Translations under genes and position numbers: made by a program
Shown: positions 52,401-64,000 of the stretch, piece after piece
How the letters are laid out: every line of letters begins with the position of its first letter
How positions within the stretch are numbered: the stretch's first letter is position 1
The notes under the pieces: generated by a model
Told to the model about the DNA's origin: nothing
Databases searched by the model: none
The model's input: the letters and a program-made list of their open reading frames with translations, nothing else
Assembly (NCBI RefSeq): GCF_030445035.2
Contig: NC_080695.1
Span: forward strand, 1,606,545-1,670,544
Direction: 5' to 3'
Origin: Dasypus novemcinctus
Lineage: Eukaryota; Chordata; Mammalia; Cingulata; Dasypodidae
Length of the DNA: 64,000 nucleotides

Positions 52401-55400
52401 TGTGCGTCTCAGCCTATGGTTCGGGCAGCCCACACGTCGTGGTCTCACCAGTGGGAACTCGGTGGGTTTCCTGTCCGTGCTCTCCCCTCCGGTTTTCAGC
52501 ACAGTAACGACGGCGAGCCTTGATGGCGCCGGTGTGTGCCCTCTACAGAATCCCACCGGGATCCGTGGAGTGGCCGCCTGGCGCCCGGGCAGGAGTGAGC
52601 ACGTGTCCCCCTCGCTCCGCAGGCGGCCCCCGGGCAGCAGAAGCTGGTGGTGGTCTCTGTCTCGCCACAGTCCAGAGCGTCCTTGGCCGCGAGATTCCAG
52701 CTGAACCCGACGGACACGGCCAGGAAACTAACGGCGTTCTTTAAGAAGCTCGGTAGGCGGGGCGCGGCCGGCTTCGCAGCTCTGCCACGGGGTGTCTGAG
52801 CTCGGCGGGTGGCGCTGTGCCGCCCCAGCCGCTGACCCGGCGCTCAGCTCCAGCCAGTCCGGGCTGACCCCAGGCCGAGCTTGCCTGTGCAGAAGCACCT
52901 CGGTCTCTGTGTGATTTCAGCCGGGGGCTGTCGGGTGGCAGGGCAGAGCCTCAGGGAGACGCAGGGAGGCTGCCTGCGCGCTCTCGAGTCCCCAGCTCGC
53001 CCACTCCTTGTGGTGTTTCGAGGACCCGTCGGGCACCTCTCGCAGCCTGTGCTGCCCTTCTGGCTCTGGCTCAGGCCAGCGGTGGAGCCGCGGCCCGGGC
53101 ACTGCTGTGCCCGGCCACCTCCCGGTGGAAGCGCTGACTCGGACAGAGGAAGACAGCCGTGTTGGGCAGCTGAGTGACAGCGTGCCTGCGGGCAGAGCCC
53201 TGCTCTCAGGACAGCCCGCCCGCCCACCCGCTCGGGCGGCTCCCCTCACGGCTGGCATGGAGCCCAAGGCGCGTGGGACACCGAGTTCCACTCACGGGTG
53301 CTGAGCTGAGGCTGCTTTCCAGGGGTGCACTACGTGTTCGATACCGCCTTCTCAAGGAACTTCAGCCTCATCGAGAGCCAGCGGGAGTTCGTGCAGCGAT
53401 TTCGGAGACAGGCCGAGTCCACGCAGGCCCTGCCCGTGCTGGCCTCCGCCTGCCCAGGTGCGCCAAGCCACGGGCGGCTTCGGAGCCCCCAGGAGCTCCA
53501 GTTCAAAGCGAAGCCCAAGTGTGAAACGCTGTCAGCAGCTCGAAGCGGGTGCTGGCTGGCGGGCAGAGGGGCAAGCAGGTTCTGTAAGACGCGGGCACGG
53601 ACGAGCTCCTCCGCAGGAGGCTCGGGACGTGCCTTCCGGGCGTTTCGCTTCCTTTGGAGCCGAGGTGCACGTGGGGCGCTAAAAACGCCCGTGACAGTGA
53701 TGAGACGATGGGGCGTTCTTAGCAAGCGGGCCACCCCCAGCACGTCCCATCCCCAGCTGGGGGAAGGTGGGGGGTGGCGGCCGCCAGGCCGGCCCTGCCC
53801 GCTGACCCGGCCCGCCTGTCCCCCGTCGGCCTCAGGCTGGATCTGCTACGCCGAGAAGACCCACGGCCACGCCGTCCTCCCACACCTCAGCACCGCCCGG
53901 TCCCCTCAGCAGGCCATGGGCTCCCTGGTCAAGGACTTCTTCGCCCAGCAGCAGGTAACACGGCTGGGACGGGAGGCCACCCCAGCTTCGGGAGTGACTG
54001 GCAGCCGCCCGGAGCCACGGGGAGGGGCGCAGAGCTCGCCTGTGGCCTCCGGGCTTCCGGAGGTGCCTGGAAGCAGGACCGGCCTTGAGGGCAGCACCTG
54101 GTGGCCACCGTGACGAAGGGCCTTAAACCGTGAGGCTCAGAACGACGGGCACCAGCCTGCTGGCGGCTGAAGCCCTCAGTCGGGGGCGCGGCCAGGCTCC
54201 TCCCTGCCCCCCCGGGGCCCAGGCACTCTGGGCTCTGGCCACGTCATTCCAGGCTCTGCCACCAGTGCCTTCTCCCTGTGGGTCTATTCCGAAGGGCACT
54301 GTCGTTTAGGGCCTGCCCTGATCCGGCGAGCCCGCCTCAGCTCATGCCATCTGCAGGAACTGCTTCTGGGTGATGCCGCCGTGACAGGAGCAGGGCTCGG
54401 TGTGCACGGGTCTCTCTGGGGACACGACAGCACCACGCGGGGTACCCTGCTGGCCTCGTACCTTCCCAGCCACGAGGGCCATTTTCTTTAGCCTCACATG
54501 GAGGCGCACCAGGCCCACGGCGCAGGAAGAGACCAAGGCCAGTGCGTTAGAGCCACCAGCGGGCAGGCGGCCCCGAGCGGTGACTGCTGCCAACACCGGT
54601 GGGCGCCTCTGCCCGTGGCTGTTCACGACTGGACCCCCCAGTCTCTGTTCCTGCCTCTGTTTGCTCTTCCCTGTGGGGCCTCCCCAGCCGCTCCCGAGAG
54701 CACGCGGTGCCCAGCCTGGCCACAGGGACCTCCTGGGGCTCCGCCGGGGAGGGGCACTGCCAGGACTTTCCTCTGACACTGACCCCGGTGTCGGATGGAG
54801 ACAGCGGCCTTGGTGGGTCGTCTCATGGCCCGAGGCCTCGGTTGGGATCCTGTGCGGGCTGCGGCAGCGTCTCCTGCCTCCCCGGCGTGGGGTGCCGCGC
54901 CAAGCCCACCCGTCTGCGTCCGCACAGGGCCTGACCCCTGACAGGGTCTGCCACGTCACGGTCATGCCCTGCTACGACAAGAAGCTGGAGGCGTCCAGGC
55001 CCGACTTCTTCAACCAGGAGCACCGGACACGCGACGTGGACTGCGTCATCACCACAGGTGGGCCGGCGCCTCGGCTGCTCCCTGCGGCCTGGCCGCTGGG
55101 CCCTGGGAGCCTGCAGGGGGAGGCGGGCGGGGCGACTGCCCCCAGCCCCGCTGGGCCAGGCGGTGGGTGCTCGGCGCCCTTTTCTCTTGAGTCGAACAAC
55201 CTTGGGGTGTCCCTGAGGCCGAGCAACCCCTGTGGCGATCGCGGCCACCCCGGACCTCCTGCCTGAGACCCTCCCCCGGTGGGGTGCGTGTCCCGGGACG
55301 GGGCGGGCGCCTGCCGAGAGCCTTCGGGAGGGGCGCTGCTTCCTCATCGCCTCGCCCGGCTCGTCCTTCCCCCGCCAGCCTCCCGGGCCACACTGCAGGC

Positions 55401-57083
55401 CGCTGGGGTGCCCGGGCTCCCTGGCAACGCCAACGCCCCCGGCTTTCTGTCTCTACTGAGCTCCCGGCTAAAGAGCAGCTGTGCTTGAATCCTAGGGGAG
55501 GTCCTGAAGCTGCTGGAGGAGGAAGGGGTCTCGTTAGCAGACCTGGAACCCGCTCCCCTGGATGCCCTGTAAGTGTGGGGCGGGTGGGGGTGCGCTTGGG
55601 CCAGCCACTCCTGGCAGTGGGGGCACAGGCACGTTGGTGGCGGTAGAAGCAAATTGCCGGGGGTCCCGAGTCTCTAGATGACGGGGGGGTGGTTCCTGAG
55701 TCTCCGGGTGGCTAGGGGGCATCCTGAGTCTCTGTATGACGGGGGGGCCTGAGTCTCATGCTCTGCCCTGACCCTCTCCCACCCCGGGCCTCGTGGAGCC
55801 CTGGCTGTGGGCTGGAGCCCCCGCCCCTTCCATGGAGGCTCAGTCCCCACAGGGAAGGGCCGACCCCCAGAGTGCCGCCCGGCCCAGGGGGGCCTGAGCC
55901 CAGGAGCGCCGCAGCGTGCCTGAGCCCTGGCAGGTGCGGTCGGGTGGAGGGCTCAACAGACAGGCCTTGCCCCCTCCCCCAGGCCCAGCTGCGCACCCGC
56001 TGAGGAGCCCACCAGCCACCGGGGCGGGGGCTCGGGGGGCTACCTAGAGCACGTGTTCCGGCACGCGGCCCGTGAGCTCTTTGGAATCCACGTGGCTGAG
56101 GTCACCTACAAAGCCCTCAGGTCAGGCAGGCTGGGGCGTGGGGGCCCAGCAGCCCCGGGAGTCCTCAGCCGTGGCCCCACAGCCGTGCTGACCTCGCGCG
56201 TCTTCTAGCTCGGGGACCCCACCCCCGCTGGGCCGCCACTGTGCCCCCCACATACTCCCCACTCCAGCTGCCAGGGCTCGCACCAAAGTGGGGCTGGGGG
56301 CGGCGTGCCGTGTTTGGCAAGGTCTCCTGACGTGACACCAGCACTCCTCGGGGCGGGGGGGGGGGGGCGGGGGGGGGCGTGCCCGGCTCCTGAGAGTGAA
56401 CTCACTGTCCCCGTCCCGCCCCACCTACCACGCCAGGCCTACGGTTCCCCCCCACTTCAGAGAGAACAGGGGCGGGGGTGGGAGCAGAAAGTGGCCCGGG
56501 GGTGTCCCACGCACAGGTGGCCCCTTCCGGGAGTGGGCGGGGCTGGTGGGCTCTGGGCACTGCCGGGTGGGTGGAGCTCATCGGCAGGCTCACCCCGCGT
56601 CCCCCGTCAGGAACAAGGACTTCCAGGAGGTGACCCTGGAGCGGGATGGCCAGGTGCTGCTTCACTTCGCCCTGGTGTACGGCTTCCGGAACATCCAGAA
56701 CCTGGTGCAGAAGCTCAAGCGGGGGCGCTGCCCATACCATTACGTGGAGGTCATGGCCTGCCCCTCAGGTAGCTGTCGGGCGCCGGGGGCACCGCGGGCC
56801 GTGCCCCTGCCACGGCTGACGCCGCCCCCGTCTGCCCGCCACAGGCTGCTTGAACGGCGGGGGCCAGCTCAAGGCCCCAGACGCGGCCGGCAAGGAGCTG
56901 CTGCGGCGCGTGGAGGCGCTGTACGGGGCCGTGCGGACGGAGGCCCCCGAGGACGCGCCCGGGGTCCTGGAGCTCTACCGCCAGTGGCTGCAGGGCGAGG
57001 ACTCCGAGCGGGCCCGGCGCCTCCTGCACACGCAGTACCGCGCCGTGGAGAAGCCTGGCTCCAGCCTCAGCATCAAGTGGTAG
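49443..57083 (+). CDS. CIAO3: Cytosolic iron-sulfur assembly component 3 (NARFL/IOP1)
   Basis: Eleven exons, 49443-49508, 50725-50820, 52218-52361, 52623-52752, 53323-53457, 53836-53954, 54928-55057, 55496-55568, 55983-56120, 56611-56768 and 56845-57083, sum to 1428 bases with no internal stop, giving 475 residues (human 476). CIAO3 resembles Fe-only hydrogenase but acts in the CIA pathway, linking the NUBP1-NUBP2 scaffold to the CIAO1-CIAO2B-MMS19 targeting complex in the cytosol. Cluster cysteines are present: DCIKP at residue 24, CLACSGC near residues 71-77, [15 protein letters not shown] near 190, MPCYDKK near 246, and [12 protein letters not shown] in the last exons. It starts [17 protein letters not shown] and ends SSLSIKW. 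AATAAA at 57645-57650 ends the transcript. It converges on the HAGHL remnant. Confidence 0.96.
55660..55760. repeat. Short tandem repeat of CCTGAGTCTC units in CIAO3 intron 8
   Basis: Three imperfect units of 35-40 bases containing GAGTCTCTAGATGACGGGGG or close variants. Confidence 0.7.
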
Positions 57084-57644
57084 GGGGACAGCGGCCCCTG
57101 GGACATGTCCACGACAGCACAGGTGCGTGCAGACCAGACAGCGACCGGCCAGAACCCAAGGCAGGAGAGCCGGCCTCTGGCCAGCACCAGCTGCAGCCTC
57201 CACTGGCTCTGCAGCTCCCCCGGGGAGACCTCACCCCCACCCGTGGGTTCCGGAATCTTCTCCACAGCCAGGGGAGCACGGTGGACCCTTGCTCTTCTCT
57301 TCCCTAGCTGCGGCAGTCCAGAGGGTTGGGGTGCTCAGCCTCCCCGCGGGAGTGTTCTGCCGACTTCTAGACCTGCTCTGAGTGACGAGGGCGGTGAAGG
57401 GGTGTGCCAGGCCGGTGCTGACGGCTGTGAGGAGCCCAAGCGGCTGAGGAGGGGCGCCGGCCTCTCGGCACCCCGCATGCGGATGGGGACTGCGCCACCT
57501 GGACACAGCGTTCAGTGGCACAAGGCTAGACCTCGGGGGAGCAGCGGCCGTGTGTGGACTGGGCAGCCGGAGGTGGGCTCCTCAGCCGCTCCGGTGGGTT
57601 TCCGTCCCCAGGTCAGCAGGGACGGCAGCAGCTGAGCTTTATCT

Positions 57645-57650
57645 AATAAA
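57645..57650 (+). terminator. CIAO3: Poly(A) signal AATAAA of CIAO3
   Basis: The only AATAAA after the CIAO3 stop, about 560 bases downstream and just before the HAGHL remnant on the other strand. Confidence 0.75.
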
Positions 57651-57689
57651 GGGACCCCAGGCGTGCCGAGGGGTTGAGAAGAGTGTCCT

Positions 57690-59557
57690 CAGGCTTTATG
57701 CAGGGCTCCCCGGCGCCCCAGCCCAGGGCCCGGGCTAGGCGCCGGCAAACTCCAAACCCAAGATGCTGCAGCGAAAACTGCTGCTTCGGGCCTCGGAAGG
57801 AGGGCACAGGGGGCTAAGGGGAAGAGTCCCCCGCATCCCTGAGGGGTACGGCATGAGCAGCCGCCCGTGATCGTCCGTGCTGCGCAGCTCCTTTCTGCCG
57901 GGGCGTGCCCAGGAGGCCCCACTGCAGGGCCAAGAGCACCTGGGGCTGCGGGCGCCGCTGGCTCCACTGGCCCGCCGGCGGCACAGCGCCTCCAGGGCCT
58001 CTGCGGGGACCCCCCTCCCCGAGTACCTGCGCACCGCGTCCTCTGCAGGGGAGGGGGCTCTGAGCCGGGCGGGTGTGCGGGAGAGGGCGGGCTGCGTGCC
58101 GCCATGGCCTTCCTGGCCACGGGCAGGAGCGTGCTGGCAAGGGTGCCAGGGACACTCCTCCTGGCCCGTAAACGGTCCCCTGACGTCCTCCTTAAGCATC
58201 CAAATGACTGCCAAGGAGACCCCGGGGACGGCGGCCGGCCCTGCGCCAGCCTGTTCTGCGCACAGGGAGCCCCGAGCGCCGGGCAGAGGCGCAGCGCGCG
58301 GCTCCGGCCCTGGCCCGTGGTCCCCGGGGAGCTCCGCGCCGCCTGTCCTCACGCCTCCCTGAGGAGGGGTTGTAGAGGAGCCGCTCGCCCGGGGCTGACG
58401 GCGGTGTGGGCACGGTGTCCTCGTCCCTCCTCTGCAGCAAGCAAGGCTGCCCCTCCTGAGCCTTCTGTCGCCCCCCAGCCCTTGGGTGGCCAGAGGAGCC
58501 CCCACCTTGGCCCAGCACAGCTTGGCTCTCGCGTGCTCGCTGCAGGGCTCCACTTCCTGCGCAAACTCCAAGTTGCCCAGCGCGTGCTCACGGGGCACAG
58601 GACACCTTCTGAGGAGGCAGGGCTCACGGACGGGCCGGCTTCTCGCCCCCATCCCCTGCCTTGGGCCTGGGGCCTGGGTGGGCTCACCGCCTCCATGTGC
58701 CCAGCATCTCAGCCAGGCCGAGGCCACAGTACATCTGAGCCGCCCCTTCCAGACTGGCCGCCCACCAACAGCGCGTCCCCTGCGGGCAGGTGGGGGAGCT
58801 AGGCTCCCACAGCCCGTACCCGAGAACAGGGCGGGCAGGTCCAGGCTCTCGTCCTCCCACAAGAAGTAGCTCATGTGGCCCGAAGTGTGGCCAGGCATCA
58901 CGAGGCAGCGCGTGTGGATGGCCCCGAACTGCGCAGAGCCGAGGCGGGTGTGAGGGGGGATCCGGGTGCCCGCGCCCCCGGCCCCCACGCTGACCCACAG
59001 CTCCTCGCCGGGTGCCAGCCTGTGGGTCAGTGCGCAGATGCACTCGTGGGCGCTGAGCACCGCCAACCCAGGCTGCAGGCGCACCTGCTGTGTGGCTCTG
59101 TGCATGGTCCCTGCGCCGGGCTAGGGGTGGGCTGGGGGCGTCCCCCTGGCGCTCAGCCCAGCCCACCTGAGCTCACCAGTGATGGTGGGTGGTGGAGACG
59201 GTGGTCAGCGAGACCCCCTCCCAGTCCACGATCTCCAGCAGCTGCACGGGAGGAGACTCGGGTATGCAGCTGTGGGGGCGGGGGCTGCTTCAGTGCCACG
59301 CCAGGGGGGCGGGTATCCAGCAGGCGACTGCTTGGCACTGGGGTGTGCGGGGCGTTAGGCGCGTTAGGCGCCAGGGACAGACGAAAGAGGTCGGACCCAG
59401 GCAGCCAGATCAGGCTGTGCTGTCACACCTGGGGCCGGTAACCGCCCCGCCCTCGCCCTCGCGGGCACGGCCACGTCCACAGTACAGCCTCCTGCGCGTG
59501 CTCCTCGATGATCAGGTGCGTGTAGTTGTCCTGCAGCACGAGTACCACCTTGACCAT
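57690..59557 (-). pseudogene. HAGHL: Hydroxyacylglutathione hydrolase-like, apparently inactivated
   Basis: The minus strand carries all parts of HAGHL (a glyoxalase II-like metallo-beta-lactamase fold protein) in order. These are MVKVVLVLQDNYTHLIIEEH from ATG at 59557, LLEIVDWEGVSLTTVSTT with HHHW near 59.2 kb, RLQPGLAVLSAHECICALTH near 59.07 kb, CLVMPGHTSGHMSYFLWED near 58.87 kb, SLEGAAQMYCGLGLAEML near 58.73 kb, EHALGNLEFAQEVEPCSEHA near 58.57 kb, PSAPGERLLYNPS near 58.38 kb and VLLALQWGLLG near 57.92 kb. Breaks: a 1-base loss in exon 1 (EAV/VDVAVP near 59.49 kb); a weak GC-type donor after it; a 2-base loss just after the metal motif HHHWDHA near 59.11 kb; a shift between GDALLVGG and SLEGAAQ near 58.77 kb; a shift or stop at the second metal motif (human CGHEH) near 58.6 kb; and another near 57.95 kb. 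Neighbouring genes are intact, so a general assembly fault is unlikely. Confidence 0.8.
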
Positions 59558-60918
59558 GTCCACTGCGGGCAGTGCCTGGGCTGTGCGGGGTGACCTGTGG
59601 GCGGGCAGGCCCTTGGAGACCTGGGTGCGGGGTGTGGGTGCGTTCCAGAGGACAACGATGGGAGCCCAGGCCGGGGGGGCAGGACACTCGGATGGAGAGC
59701 GGGCCCAGCAGCCACTGGTGGCCGCCCACCGGCCACCGCAAAGGATGCGCCCCACGGCCTCCGAGCGCCCTCTCCTGGCCCTAGGCCCGGGTTTGCGAGG
59801 ACAGGGGACAGGGGATGGGGGTCGGCCCTGTGCACACGCTGGGGCCCAGAAGGAGCCGGCTCCCTGCTTCTGGCGCTGCCCGGAGGACCCGCGCAGAGCC
59901 CGCCCTGCCGCCGGCCCCGCCCCTCCCGCGGTGGCCCTGCCCCACAGGCCATCTCTCCGCACGGCACAACCCATGACCAGCCTCGTACCCCGCGTGGGCC
60001 GCAGCGCCTGAAGGACAACGAACTGATGGACGGACTGGCGGGGGCGGGGCCTCGGGCTGCTGGTCACGGGGCCGGATGGAGCGCTCTCGGCCCCCCCGCT
60101 GCCAACGCCCCTGCGCAGTCCACGAGTCTGCGCGCAGCTTGGGGTAGGGGGGCAGTGTGCCGGGGCCAGGCACCTCCTCAGGGAAGCCCTCCTGGCACCC
60201 CGCTGCGCCTGTCGTTCCCTGGCCCCGGGCCCCTGGTTCCCTGTCTGGGACGCCCGCGCCCCCTTCCTTGGGGCCCGGGAGGTGGGTGTCTCCGAATCGC
60301 CCCGGCCCAGCATTCAGCCAGGACCTGGGGGTGCCTCCTGGGGAGGCCTCTGGTAGGGCTGGCCCCCGCCCTTCCTGCTGGGGCTCTCCAGGGTGGCACC
60401 CTTGGTGTGGTACGCGTGTTACACTTGCGTGCACTTCACCTACGGGAAGCGCACGCCCAGGATGGACAAGGGCGGCCCCAAGGAGCCCCCTCGCTGGCCT
60501 GCCCCGCCCTCCGGGTGGGGCCCAGGAGCCTTGGCAACGCTGGTCACTGCGACACAGCAACAGCCAGCCGGGCAGGCGGCAGGCAGGCAGCCCCGAGTGG
60601 GGAGCAGCCCAGGTCCCTGTAGCCCATGCAGCACAGGGAGGCCCGGGGGCCCGGGCCAGGGGCCCCACCTCAGGCTGATGGGAACGTGAGTCCACCAGGA
60701 CCTGCCACTCCGCCCTGGGGAAGGGGGCTCTTCCTTTCCCCTCCAAGGCCGGCCAGGCTGGGGGTACAGTTCTGCACCTGCGGGTGATCAGACCAGGGGA
60801 GGGGCACCTGGGCTTGGCCAGGCTCAGTGGGTGGGCATGGGTGGCAGGTGGCTGATGGAGGCGGCGCACTGCCCGGGCCTCAATCAGCCAGGGTGGGTGG
60901 GGTGCCCCCATTCTGCAG
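59558..60918. promoter_or_regulatory. Divergent interval between HAGHL and CCDC78
   Basis: GC-rich DNA that should hold the 5' ends of both genes. The first coding exon of CCDC78 was not found with confidence. ATGGAGGCGGCGCACTG near 60855 resembles the human start (MEHAA), but I could not join it in frame to the next exon. Confidence 0.4.

Positions 60919-64000
<3,082 letters not shown>

Overview
The window is GC-rich vertebrate nuclear DNA with spliced genes, CpG-rich promoters and mammalian repeats. Gene order and orientation match human 16p13.3 read backwards: GNG13, CHTF18, RPUSD1, MSLNL, MSLN, CIAO3 (NARFL), HAGHL, CCDC78. The young repeats are tRNA-derived SINEs of the kind described as DAS-SINEs in armadillos, so the source is most likely a xenarthran, probably an armadillo. 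No bacterial or viral genes are seen. All family names come from reading translations against remembered human proteins; no search was run.

Layout. 0-2.7 kb: the 3' end of an unrecognised helical-protein gene (+), where LMF1 would be expected from human synteny. 4.6-6.4 kb: GNG13 (+), whose usual ATG reads ACG. 6.5-14.4 kb: CHTF18 (-), convergent with GNG13. 14.4-15.5 kb: a shared CHTF18/RPUSD1 promoter with a duplicated CCAAT/GC-box module. 15.5-17.9 kb: RPUSD1 (+). 19.6-32.5 kb: MSLNL (+), fourteen exons with consistent phases; its third intron holds nested L1 and SINE copies. 32.7-38.9 kb: MSLN (-), recognisable exon by exon but broken. 39-49.4 kb: intergenic DNA with repeats and a homeodomain-site cluster. 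49.4-57.7 kb: CIAO3 (+), complete. 57.7-59.6 kb: HAGHL (-), with several frame breaks. 60.9-64 kb: CCDC78 (+), running off the end.

The genes are an ordinary housekeeping and tissue-specific cluster, not one pathway: CHTF18 (clamp loader), RPUSD1 (RNA pseudouridylation), CIAO3 (cytosolic iron-sulfur assembly), GNG13 (G-protein gamma), CCDC78 (centriole amplification), mesothelin family (cell surface). The main points of interest are: mesothelin is broken while its neighbour MSLNL is intact; HAGHL is broken; a minisatellite in CHTF18 has copied an exon end with its splice donor, and only the second copy keeps frame; GNG13 lacks its normal start codon; two convergent genes share a palindromic poly(A)-like signal; and the region orthologous to human MIR662 lies antisense to the last MSLNL coding exon.
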